Shown here piece by piece: positions 25,909 to 38,800 of a DNA stretch of 64,000 bases (position 1 is the first letter of the stretch; the number at the start of each line of letters is the position of its first letter). Origin of the DNA: Ascaris suum (Eukaryota; Nematoda; Chromadorea; Rhabditida; Ascarididae); contig CM024168.1 in the NCBI GenBank assembly GCA_013433145.1, positions 10,548,184 through 10,612,183 on the forward strand, in the 5' to 3' direction. The translations under genes were made by a program, and so were the position numbers. The notes under the pieces were generated by a model, which had not been told where the DNA came from, searched no databases, and worked only from the letters and a program-made list of their open reading frames with translations.

Positions 25909-27282
25909 CCACATTACCTTCCGTTCTCATTACTCAAGCAGTTTCAGATTTGCTAGTTGCGTAGTAATATGTCTTACGGCTTACCTCATCCTCTGCGCTA
26001 AAAGCAACCTGTTTGTCTCCTCTGATTCTGACATTCATTGTATTATGACGGTAAACCGTTTTGCTATAGCAATCGCAGAGGCACGCTTATGCTCAATATG
26101 AAAAGAATTCTGCCGAAATCGGCACATGCCGCTATGTGTAGGTGCAATATTTGAATGATGAGAAGAGACAACAGTGCGACCATCGGTGACATGCCTGGTG
26201 CGCCACTTCACAGTCTACCGCAGCTGACATGAAAAGCGTGACACCGATATTTTCAGCTACCTATATTTCAGTTTTCTCTAGAGTTTGTCCGCATTGCAGC
26301 GCATTCTTCAGCGTCCTGCTTTTGAATATAAATGGTCGCAAACCCAGAGGATTGATTTCCAGATCGAGTCCATAAGCGCACCATATAAAGCAAAATGTCG
26401 AAGAATCGCTTATTATCTTATGGCATAAATACAACGGACTCCATTCTGCTGTTGCAGTCCTTGATCTCAGCTAGTCGGACCTACTGGAGTAATAGGATTC
26501 ATTTACAAGCGTCAGATGGATCCTTTCTATCGTAAGGACTATTAGCGAACCGTGCCTTCTGTAAATCCATCTCCGGGTGCCCCGGTGCAAATGTACTCTA
26601 TGTGCTATCGTCAAAAAAACTGTGAAATGGGCATATCGTTTGTCTTGTGCGTTTGTACGTGTCATTACAGAGTAAGATATCACTTAAGCATTCACGTTTT
26701 GCTGCAAACACTTCAGCTAGTTCTTGAATACCTGCTTGGTTGTTTTGCTATGAATCGTCAAAAAGCAATCTGCTAAAATGCGATCCGTTGTAAAACATCA
26801 CAAATATCTCATTGTGGACTTTAGGGATTATAGCTGAGTTGCGAACCCTAGTCATCTCTTCCTCCCCCCCCCCCCCCCTCCCTCTACCCTCTCCTTCCTC
26901 TCCTCTCCACCTACCACATCGCCTCTCTGCTCCCTATTCTGCAACGAGTACCGATACTTTCACGTTAGGTACCTTATAGCACTTCACATATTAATCGAGG
27001 ACTGCTCAGATGTTGAACAGCATATAGGCTTTGAATTGCCACGCAACAAATTGCGCTCTTCAAATAGTTGCGGTTAACGAGACTGTATTTGCAAGAGGTT
27101 AAGTAAAAAAATATAAGATGAAGCATGGGAAGAGCAATGCATTCCACATTTTGCGCTGTTGACATGCTGCCTCTCTATGACCATTCCCTCAGTGTTTAAT
27201 TGAACTTATCACTCCTTATCGCATTAGTTTCACCATCACCTTTTGCTATAAGCTCGATATATATTCCTCGTTGCTTTTCCAG
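25909..27282. other. No supported gene; polypyrimidine tract
   Basis: This is 3' flank of the CAP gene. No canonical AATAAA was noticed close to the stop. It contains the pyrimidine tract listed separately. Confidence 0.4.
26854..26910. repeat. Polypyrimidine tract with a C15 run
   Basis: A C/T-only stretch includes an uninterrupted run of about 15 C, followed by CTCT-rich sequence. The minus strand is G-rich and could form a quadruplex. Such runs also cause assembly trouble; the N gap lies 0.5 kb away. Confidence 0.8.
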
Positions 27283-27363
27283 GATCCGGTTGTCTACTCG
27301 CCAAACGGCTGCTACAGAACTGCTGTCACCATCACATACTTTGCAGTTGCTTCAGTTCTACAC
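27283..27363 (+). CDS. Candidate exon cut by the assembly gap
   Basis: A good acceptor (TTGCTTTTCCAG) precedes an open stretch that runs into the Ns. One frame gives DPVVYSPNGCYRTAVTITYF, which ends like a membrane segment; the other two frames are also open, so the frame is not fixed. No family is recognised. Confidence 0.25.
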
Positions 27364-27463
27364 NNNNNNNNNNNNNNNNNNNNNNNNNNNNNNNNNNNNN
27401 NNNNNNNNNNNNNNNNNNNNNNNNNNNNNNNNNNNNNNNNNNNNNNNNNNNNNNNNNNNNNNN
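27364..27463. other. Assembly gap (100 N)
   Basis: Exactly 100 Ns, the conventional size for a gap of unknown length. Distances across it are not reliable. Confidence 0.99.
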
Positions 27464-30400
27464 TATTACTGGGGTCATGGGTCGGAGTAATAACACACGG
27501 AGTTCAGACTTCGTCGATGCGACTAATGATCATCTATCATGAGGTAGAACGAGCACTGCTACATGATTTCTTCCGAAGTCGCGATCTGCTGTTGATTTTA
27601 TCTGGATATTTTTGCTCCCCGTTGCATTTCGCTTTGCTACTGTTTTACTTCTTTTATTTATGTAAATGCTTCTGTGGATAGTCATTGATCTTGAGTTCGA
27701 TACGCCTTTTTTCATCCATCCTCTCTGGCTAGGATGGTGGAAATAACTTCTGTTTTGATCGTACGGTTTATAAGAAATTGTTAAAACATGGCGTGCTCCC
27801 TGTAGAAGCCATTTAGTTAAAACTTATATCCTCAGGATAGACGCAAGAGAAACTGTTGAAGACGACATAGTTGCCGCTGCTGTTTGCTCTGGATAGGTTA
27901 ATTTGCTTGCTCGCTGTGAACAGGATTGAGGTGTGCTGGTTGAAGAGAAGCAATTGCTTCTGAGTTGCATAATCCAGCAGCATCGTCCTTAATCTCGAAA
28001 ATAACGAGTGGAATCGCATAAAATTAAGCTTCCCCTTATGCACTGTATCTTAAGAGATTTCGCTGCTGGTTCATTGCAGCGATTCGAACTTGAAATCTGA
28101 ATAGGTTTTGGAGAGATGGAAAGATTAAAAGATTACGTACCATTCTGTTGTATGGAACAGAACAACGCAGTTTAGCACAGTTTTCGAGGCACAGGAAGCG
28201 TCGTGGTTTCAGCGCAATTTAAGGGTACCTTATGATGATTCCTGCATGTATATTTGTCCGGCTGTCTTCGGCATTTTCAATCAAGGAATCACTAGAGCTG
28301 GGACTGCGAACTGGATAGCACACCGCGTAGGTTGGCTCGCACCCATGGTACAAACCTAACGAGGGGTTTAAAAGCATCTGTCAGTAATGGACTTAAAAAT
28401 TTCCATGCATACTGCGTCGTGCGAACTTGCATTTTGCATCGGCCACGTCATAAAATGCCGAATTTTCATGAAAGGTTCACGTGGTTTAAGAGGTCAGTCA
28501 AGATTTCGGGGCGGTAACTGTAGGTTTCACTTTTGGACAGATCCCGCAACGATTGCATCAGCATGCAGAAATAAAGAACAACAATGATTTCACTTGATCA
28601 GCAAAAAGGGGCCAGATTGTTGGTCCTAAAGAGATCACTTATTTCTGTTGTCGCGTATGCACAAGCACATTTGACAAACTTATTTGTTCCAAAGCTCTAA
28701 GTGGGTGGTCACTGTCGGACACTATTGCTGCGACACCTCAATGATTAGTGATCAGTAACTACGTATTCCTTTCGCATGGATTATAACGTTGTATGCTCGC
28801 TTGTGATGAACCCCTTGCGCCTAATGGCATGCTCTTTTGACGCATCTCAGAAACGTGCTAATAGGCTGCGTTGCTATCTCCGAAATAGGCTTGTGTTGAC
28901 GGTAACAAATAAGTGTCTCTGCATTACAAAACAGCCGGGCCATCGTCAATAAAATGCCAGCGAATATGTTTTTGATTGGTTTGTTGCCACGACAAAAGAA
29001 TAACGGACAGTTCTTAATCATTCATCCCCTGTGGACGAGAACATCCAAGGGCGCTGAACTGTTGCAAGTCTCTCTTGTTTTCGACGGATATACGGTCCTT
29101 CGAATGAACTGTCGTTTCCGTTCTCAGTATAGGGATAATATTTCGGCTTGTACCAAATACCAAATTACTATATTTACTTTACCAACTGTTTTCATCCGCG
29201 AAAAAAGGAGCCGCAAACACCTTGCGTTTCAATGTTGCGCGGAATGACAGGTTTTGCGTTTCTATATCGTGATAAGCGGCAGCATATGCGAAGCGATGCT
29301 TCATAAGTAAGCACGATAATGAAAACTTCTGAACTGAACTCGCTGAATGTGCCGACCTCTGCACGGGCAGGTTAATAAATGTTCATTCGATGGATTCAAC
29401 ACAGGGAACATTATTCGTTTGCTGTTGTGCACGCAGACGGCTGTAATGGAAGAGTTAACAAAGCACGTGGAAGGCATTCTGCTGACACTGTCTCTGAAGC
29501 ACTTCAATGTGCTTATGTCGGGAATCATCGCGAAACAACGCTGATTCACAGCGACGCTGAGAATGAACAAAGGCGCCACTCTCACACTCCAAAAATGATG
29601 CACTGTCTCACTTCCTAGAAAAAAATTGTGCCATTCAAATGAATGACACGGAATAGCCGACAAAGACGGAGCACTCGGGATGTAAAAGCGGGGAGTGGAG
29701 GAGAAATGAGGCTTCTGCTTCTTCTTCTTCTTCTTCACTTGCTCTCGCGAGCCTCGAGGGCCTCATCTTCGCTACCCTCCGGCTTCTTATTCGCTTCGCT
29801 GTGCTCGACTCGTTTCTCATGGACAATGACTATCGCAGTTGACAATATTATTGACGATCAAAGCGCTCTTGAAATTCGATAATCGACTGCGCAGAATACT
29901 CGATCTGCTGTGTTTAGCCTCAGCTCGTTCGAAGTTAGTTCTGATTTTCGTTTTGAAGTTCAAATTTATTTCGCTAACATTTTGTTTGCGACAGTTTATG
30001 CAGCAATGGTGCAGTCGCTTGGAACGACTGGGACTGCGTAGGTCGTTCGAAGGCCGTCGAAATGAAGAAGGGAAGGAGGTCTACCTCTTTCTGCAGCAGT
30101 ACCTACCAACTTCCAAGCCATAACTTGGCCGGCTGGCAAACTTGATACCATCGACATATCGAGGTGGGGCCGTTGAGTAAATTTGCTGATAAAAAACTCA
30201 TTTAAAGTTCTAGTTTAGTTATGAATGCAGTAACCGAATATGCGAACGAGTGACTGAATTTTAATCCATTGTGCGAACGTCGATCTGTGAATATACAGAA
30301 GCGCATACAACGACACTTCTCAGTCAATGCTTGCTTTCCTCAGTGAGCGAGTGGTGGATCTTCTCGACACATGCAAATTTCGTAATTGTGACAGCTAAGG

Positions 30401-33400
30401 TTGACCACATTTCCATTGTCCAGTCAAGTAGAAAAACTGAGGATGTGGTGGGAAGAGACAGAGTACAGGTATCAGAATTGCTAGAAGAGGCTCTGGGCAG
30501 ATATGAGGTGGCCAGGAGTGGGAGGAAGTCAACCAGACTTGGAAATTGTTAGGGAGAGCAGAAGGATTGATATAGAACGGTAGTTACCCGCGGGAAACTG
30601 TGGATGGACACAAGTCTTTCACTAAAGTGCGATGAATTCTTCGTGATCTCAAGACGTTGACGCTGTTACCCAGATTTATTCCACAGAAATTAACAGCAGA
30701 AGGCAAAAGAAACTGAAAATCTGAGAGTGCAAAAAGAAAACATGGCAACAAGATTTCGGCGGAAAGAGAATCGCCGAAAGATGATAGCACAACTCGACAA
30801 TATGGCAGTATTCCAGAGTATAGTTCCCTTTTCAAGAAAAACAGTGCGTACTAGAGAAGAATAGAATTGAGTGAATAATCCGAATGAAGCTTATGAACAA
30901 TGGATGATATTGATCAAACTTCTACGCGAACAAGGCACTAGAGTCAACGAAGGTGTGCAATAGTTTTCATGTAATAACGATTCGAAACCACGGAGAGGAT
31001 TCGCCATCAAGACAATGTTTCAGGGAGTTGGAAGACTAAGAAATTAAGAGGGAAGTAAAGAGCTCGTTCGGTCCGCTCTTAGCATGCAAGCACGGAAACT
31101 GCGAAAATCCATTATATTTTTCCATTGCGTATTTTGGACCCTGTAGCATATATGTAATGCCTCACAAATATAATGGCCATTTCTTGTAATCTGCATAATT
31201 CTTCGGCAAATTGGTTTGCAAAACAAGCGTTCTGACATTAGCAGCGTCGTTTTTCCCACACTACAACCACATTAGATTGGCGCAACAGCACTCGTAGCCT
31301 GCGAATGAGGATTTCTTCTGATATCCATTGATTAAGGCCTTTAGGCTAGGAGGATGTAACAGCTCTCACAAAGAAACGTCATGCATCAACTCATGCTACG
31401 CTAAATACGCGTGGCGCGGCAAATGGAAAATAATAATTTTTGCAGTATGCGTATGTATATTAGGTGGATGCGTCCCATGGACTCCGGATAGGATGAGGGA
31501 GTGGTGGAGGGAAACAACAGAGTGAAAGTAAGGGCAACATAATGAGGGATGACGCGAATTTGTCGAATTTTCTTCCAGGAGTATTATTATTTCACCACTT
31601 TTCTCCGTTCAGACGGAATGTAGCCAGTCGCAGAAGTAATGAGCATGGATGAAACAAAAGACAGTCGAAAAACTGTACGTACATAGGATTTTCTCGGAAA
31701 AACATCAAAACGGCAGATCGCAGTATTGCCTCGTTCGCAGTGTCTTTGTTCTTAGCGAAAAAAGAATGCCCGTCATAGGTCTGTAGCCGAAGCGTTCTGC
31801 AATTTCAACTTATTACGCCAACACTTCAGCACTACGCTTCCAGCAATTCTTTTCTGACTAGGAAGATAACCATAACCAACGATTTGCATGTGCACAAGGT
31901 CTTTCAAACATGAGAAGCAAGACGCCAGTTTTATAATGTTTTAAGTAAAATCCCAACCAATAATTTTGGTCCTTCCTGAAGTGACTCAACAGTAGTGAAG
32001 TCGCCTTGCTAATCTCTTGGAACTGACACAGAGAGCCAACGCTGCATATACCATTCTAAGCAAGGCAGTTTTCATTACCGTTGCCCCAATGGTGCGTCGA
32101 TGAAAACAGCAAGAAAGGTGCTTCCGATGCAGGAAGGATGTGTTGGCGCGCCCATCAATCTTCTTAGATTTTTAATCACGAATTTAGTTTTGAAACGATA
32201 ACCCAATATGAACCTTTTTAAATAAACTAGGTGGGAATGAAATTGCATATGTTGAAGGAATTCGCGATCGTTGATCGGGCCAGTCTGAAGCTATCTCTTC
32301 AGCAAATGTTTTCCCACTCAAAACACCTTCAAATCGACAACCCAATCTTTTTACCGCTTGTCGACCGCCATAAGCAGGAAGTACTGCGAGAAAATTTCGC
32401 GATGCGATTCTCGCGCACATCATATATTTACCAAATTTCTTGCGCCTACTTTCATGGATCACTTCTAATTACACATAGAGGCCTACACAGGAGGCCAACA
32501 TTATGCGCCTTTCCAAATTTAGCAGAAAGCGAGGATCTGTGAAACTCTGCAAAGAGGAATTCTTTCACGACGTTCGAGAACATGGTCGAGATTTGCATAA
32601 GAAATTGTTGACATACGAAATAACCGTAATGCGGAAGAGAATTCTCCAACTGACGGCGCTGCGCAACGGCCAGAATTTAAAAAGACATGGTATTATATAC
32701 AGGTGCATACGCTTGCACGCATGTACAGGAATGGCATCCACGCGTATAGAGAGGAAACCACAGATAGGCACTTATGTGCACACATCACAAAGATATGCGT
32801 ACACATACAAGTACGCGTCAGACACACCTCATCACACGCAGTAAACGCAGAAACATAAGCACGGGCACTTGCGCCACCGTGAAGCGAATTTGCAAGGGCA
32901 CATAAAAGAAGGACATATATGGGGAGCGAATAATGTAATTTGGAACTTCTGAGTTGGGTTTTCTTCTGGAGCTAGAATGTCTCTCTTCACGCTCTCCCTT
33001 CTGGACTCCCCAGAAATGCTTTCACTACCAACTTCGACAGCTGTTCGGAGATCAGTGCAACTCGGCGACTCGACAGCTGTCTTGAAGCCGCATGCCTCCT
33101 CTTCTACAATTGTTCCACTGCGACGTTGACCAGCACTCGACCCTCTGAAACTGCTTGCAACAACATCGGAATACTATGAGGCAAATTCGGACTTTCACAA
33201 AGCTTTCAGAGAAAATTTTTACATTTCAATGAACACTCCGCCGGTCAGATTTGTCTTTAAAGGTTTTAAAGGTGGAAAATACACGAAGATTTTAAGTTTT
33301 CCTGCTTGAATTCCGAATAATGTTGGTATCTCGCTAGTTCATCGATTTTGGTGCATATCTATGTTCCTCATGCCATTAAACTACTATTCTAGGTAAACTA

Positions 33401-35766
33401 ACTCACTGTGCCACCTGATGCCAGATTTTTCACTCCGAAGTGTTGTTTGTGCATCACTCGTTTTTGCTATACCGTCGCTTGGCTGTTTTAGGTTTTTTCG
33501 AATGCCACGTATCTTCGCTGCGACTCCGATTTCTTGGTGACCGTTTTATTTCATTGTGCTTTGCTCCTAAGGTCAGTGAATTCGTCCTTGATTATGGTAC
33601 ATTATATGCTTTAATTCTGGACACTATAGAACTTGTATGGATCCACTGTCACTGATCTGATCTTGAAATCCTTCTTCATCTAGCTAATATCCCCCGGAAC
33701 CGAATGGCTCCTAAGCAAATTTCTTCTTCTAGCTTGATGATAAAAATAAAAATTCAGGTTCTGACTTGTTGAATGACGCAAAGTTTTCAAGATGATCGAA
33801 GTACGAGTAAGGTAAATTCTAAAGAGGCAAAATGACTTTGTTACGTCAAGAAAGGACTCAATGACGCACCACGACCCTAGCAGCTCACTTCGAACATTTC
33901 TTTGTCATGTGAAAGACTCATTATCAGTTCCAAGCGAAGAGGCAAAGAGCAGAAGACTGCAGACTTATGACTCGACCCGTTAAACGACATCAGTGATGAT
34001 GATGAATGCTGAGATATCAACAATCTCCTTGAAAGAATCGCTCAGTCAAACGAAGGAAGATATCTCACCCTACAAAAGCCTAAAGAACAAACCCATCGTT
34101 GGTGGCCGATTGAATGTTCGTCGTCGATTTCGATCCTTTCCTTGGTTCACCATGTTGCACCAGATATATAGTCTGCAAAAACTGCTTCGCACGGTGTTTT
34201 ACCAGACAAACTTATAATGTTCAATCGCCCATAGTGAGCTTAATACTCATAATCATATATGTTTATTAAGAAGAAATGAGGCCGTTTGCAAGCTTGCAGA
34301 ATGGTCAGTCCCTAATTTAATTGGAATTGAATTCGCAAGAGATTAAGCATAGATTACGCTTCCAGAACGCATTTCCACCCAACATCGATCTGTAATTAAT
34401 TCGCTCCTTTTCTTCGTCATAGTGATGGACGGGGCACCATCTTGCAGTGAATCCATGAAATCAGATGGAAAATTTGCTGCAGTTTTCTACGTTCTCTTCC
34501 TTCTCCCTCACGGTGCCACAGCTACAGCAACATATTTTAAAAAGGGAAGCAAGGCCAGCAAATAACATCCTAGCCCGTAGCCTGTTATTATATCGTGTAA
34601 CCTCCGACAGATAATCCCGGTCAGTAAGCAGACCATCTTCAAATAAAACTTTCTGTGCTTTATTTGAATACAAACCAAACTTTAATAGCGGAAATCGAGC
34701 AGTCTAAACATAGCCAGTGACTAAAAGTGGCATGGAGACAGAAGTGAGTGGTGAATTAGGTGCTCACGTCTGTTCATTTCAAATCTGTTTCGCTCATCTG
34801 CGGATCTTTTTCACATAAGTATGTTAGTGTTTGATTTACATGTGCATCGCTTTACCCACTAGGTGCTGCTTCATTCGTAGTGTGTCTCAAAGTTTTACTT
34901 CGGCTAAGACGCTCCTATTGTCAGCAATATTATTGTTCGTGGCATATCTGCTACTGCCATTTGTTGATAATCGCAGCAGTCGCCGCTACCTCCGATACTC
35001 TTTATTACAATATACTGCAGTTTATACTGTTGCTCTATTCCACTAGTTCTTACAACTAGTGCTTAAAGGAACCCCAATGCCTCTCCCACCCTACCAGCCT
35101 ACTATCTCACGCACTACCAGCACTTCTTGTACCACATCAAGCCACACTTCCTATAATGTTGCCTCTGATTCAGCATTTCATTGTCTCTAGTGCCCCCAAA
35201 TAACAGCAGTTACTAACACTCATAGAGATACTTATCAACAGCGCATCCACTACAACTTGTTACTACTGCCAACTCTGTAAGGTGGCTAATGTTCATTGTC
35301 TCAGAACAGCACAGTTTCTGCATGTGAAAGGATATCGAAGAGGTTCATTGCAGATGCAGTATGCCATTGCAAATTGTGTTGTCGACGTCGTGTTAAAATG
35401 ATGCTCTGCAAGCACATCATTGTGTGCTTTTGGTGATGTGCTTATGTTATGGTTGTTTGCATGTGGGTACGTGCTGAGAGCCAATCCGAGTATCTACTTA
35501 TGATCTAACAGTGCAGTAATCCCTTTTACTCGTTAGTCCACTCTCTTCACTGTTCTTCACTATAATGCCATTAATCGACTTGTGTGCTCTTGTGCTGCAC
35601 CAGGCGATGTCTGACGCCTATAGAATTCGGCCTTCAGCCCGTTTGTGTTTCATTCGCCATTGGTCACTCTTCATTCGTCGTCTTCGGTTCTGCTCGGCTT
35701 GGGGGCCGTGATGCCCACATTAACTACCTCTTCTGTCTCCCATGTGCCATCCCATTCACCCTCCAG
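27464..35766. other. No supported gene
   Basis: Many frames of 60-145 codons exist on both strands (for example around 29.3-30.1 kb and 32.2-32.8 kb). None shows a recognisable family, and opposite-strand frames compete. The 29.63-29.83-kb stretch is unusually GC- and CTT-rich. An alternating purine/pyrimidine stretch rich in ACAC/GCGT lies at about 32.70-32.84 kb. Confidence 0.35.
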
Positions 35767-35859
35767 CGACGATCATCGGTCCTACCTATACCCACATTCC
35801 AGCCCCCAACAACGTCGCAGCTGCCAGTCACAGCATGCCTCAAATGTTATATGACGAGG
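35767..35859 (+). CDS. Candidate internal exon, unrecognised (Pro/Ala/Ser-rich)
   Basis: A long pyrimidine acceptor (CATTCACCCTCCAG) and a donor (GAGG|GTGTGT) bracket 93 bases. One frame encodes 30 residues including TYTHIPAPNNVAAASHSMPQ. Composition is C-rich relative to the flanks. It resembles the low-complexity parts of regulatory proteins but no domain is visible. Two other frames are open across the same C-rich island, so the frame is uncertain. Confidence 0.3.
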
Positions 35860-38800
35860 GTGTGTGTTGGATTACTTCACTTGTGTGTGTGTCAAATCTC
35901 TTCGACAACTAAGTCTCTTTAAATTCTGTCATTAACACTCCGACAGTTATACTAACACGAAGAAACGCAAACTTTTTCTTAGAATTTTTCGTACATCTAA
36001 GAGCGACAAAGAAGAGAGTCGCATTGCACTAATTCTATCAGCTGAAACATTGCTCAGCAGCAGAGGAGGCAGGATAACTGATCGCCGAACATTTTGTTCC
36101 AAAACTGTTGTTTCGTGCTTGCTTGGGATGCATTTGATCTTACTGAAACTTAGATCGGATCACCATGGCACGTTTACTGAAACGAAACTTGCTTAACTAA
36201 GAAAATACCCGCAGACAGAAATCTTGTTCGACCTTAGCCAAGTACGAGAGTAGACAAAATGTTTTCTCGAAGATATTGGAATAACACATGATATGATTGT
36301 GTAAATTCCATGGCACATGCAGCTGGTGCAAGTAATGCCGATAACAAAGCGTCATCTATCGCACTATAAAAAAGTGACTTTCCACAAAACAATTTATGGA
36401 ATCGAAATGTGTTCACGCAAAGGGATAGGAGGTAACAATAAATGCGCACCATTCTTGTGCCCTTTTTTGTTTCTAACGAGGCGTATCTTATTCGCGCTAT
36501 TCAGTTAGAGGTCTCTCTCAACAACGCATTCATTGGATGAGTTAAATGCGTTCATTCACGGTACCGTTGCTACCTCAAGTGGGATCAGCAGCAGAACAGT
36601 TCTACTCAGGGTTCCTCCAATCGACAGAACAGGAGCTGATTAAGGACAAGTGGAAAAGTGAACTCCCGTTGCTTGTTTCTCAGAACTGCAAAGCTATCCA
36701 TTTAAGCGATGGTGTTGGTGCATGACTCAGTTCGAATTTGCTTCTCAGTTGCGAATTTTTTGTCGGCGATTCGTGCAATTAACACATTGATGGTGCTTTA
36801 GTAAACTGGGGCTGCGGCTTCTTTCTAGAACGTGTCTTTTCAGAGATTTGGCTCGGGTTCTATGGTACCTTTCAAAGAAGAGAACGAACAGCCCGTGGCG
36901 CTTGCTAAGGCGCACCAGACCCCTTATGACTTTCATTGCTCTGGATGTCCTTGCCTCTGATGGCCAAGCCAGTCTGTAAAGAACTAGGTAGCAGTGTACT
37001 TGTGGAGTTGTAAAATGTACTTCCAGAATTGATGTAATCTTCCGTCTGTTGAGAGTACGATGTCAAGCTCCGCTGATTATCTCGGCGTCACGAAGTCAGC
37101 TGTGACGCCAATGATCGCAGCTGCAGAAATTAGTTCTTGCGGAGAAAAAACCTCATGATTCATGAAAATGACTATGTTCTATGTACTCACATCATAAAAC
37201 ACATCACGGTACGATATGATGGCACCCCGATGTGACCTCTAATGAGGCAATATCATTGTTAAGTGCAACCACAAAGTGACGTCATAGACGGTCATCGCAT
37301 CAATTTATAGGGACCGAAGGCAGCGTACATCATAGTGACGTTAGGACACGGTATCATAACGTCGCCGGTCAAGAAGAAGGAGAGTGACACTGTAATTCGC
37401 TATAACCGGTCAAGATGAAACCACAGTAGGGCATTGTGTCGCGCTTGCCAACAGCCATATAGTCATGACAACTTCACTTACAGCAACTCGTACATTAGAG
37501 TAAGGCAGCTTCATGGGGAAGAGTGTGATGCATCATATGCAGACAGACGTTTAGCTGTGACATTACAGTGGTAATTTGACATGATCAACTGTATCACAGC
37601 GCTTGGAAAACGTGCCCAAGCTACAGTAATCTGAGCAAATTTGTTGCGTAACGTTATCAACGCTTTGCTAGCCCTAAATGCGCACTCCCACACCTTTACA
37701 GTGCACTGACGAGCACTTGCTCATCACAAGCAATCACGGTGGCGCATCAAGAAACATACTTTGCTTTGCGCACAAAACTGAAACTGAACGGAATGGACCA
37801 ACCGTTTCTGCGGTCGATGAAGGGAACAAATGAACGAAGTTTTTCTCGAGCATGAAGAGGCGAAACGCGCCATCCTCATGTTGCAGGAAAAATCCCTATT
37901 GTAGGCAAGTCAATAATTGTGATTGGTCGCACAATGCTCGGGGTGCGTTTTGTTTGTAATATTGTACTACCGTATGAAAGCGCTAATAGATTCATGTGAC
38001 ACGTAAAATTCTTTGACTAATGGAATAGGACAATGTTACACTGTATTCGGGAGAAAATATTATATCGAAGCACAATTCGTGCATCACTCTCAAGCGATGA
38101 TATATTCGTACACAAAATGTTGCTACTATGATAGGTACTTGTAATCCTCCCAAACAAAGTAAGTCATTATACTCTTGCAATTTCTTCAAAAAACCGAGCG
38201 TGCTGCATTTATACTCAACCTAAAAGCTTAGATTTGCTGCACCATTGGACAGAATTGTTTAGCAGGAAAGGTAGAATGCTCATGTTTATACTGCACCTTC
38301 CACATTTGATCTTTTCACATCCGTTAACAAAACAGAAGAAATTAATTTGCACACCTCAAGGAATGAAATAAACGTTCCGATAATAAAGCAAAAGTGTCTG
38401 AGGCGTTGGAAACGAAATATGACCATTGTGGGAAACGATAAAAGCAAGCTTGGTAAGAATTATTTCCCGATTAGATGCTTCGAAATATAGGAAGCACCTA
38501 CGAAATCACGGATTTTAACACAAAAGAAGAGCGCTTACAGCGACACTCATTGAACGTAAGTGGTCGTTTTGCGCGCCTAGAAGCCCACTATTGGTCACTC
38601 GTATATTCTACGAGAAACTTGATTCATTTATTTGCATAATGTCACAGTTAGATTGTTGTTTGAACATAAACAGGAACTAGTGAAAGAGCAGAAGTGCCGC
38701 AAAATCTGCAAGAAATGCAGCAGTTACGGTGTGACACTTGGCCGCATTCGGAGAGTTTCAATTTGTGGACGTGTGATCTTTCTGATTTTTGGAGCTCTTT

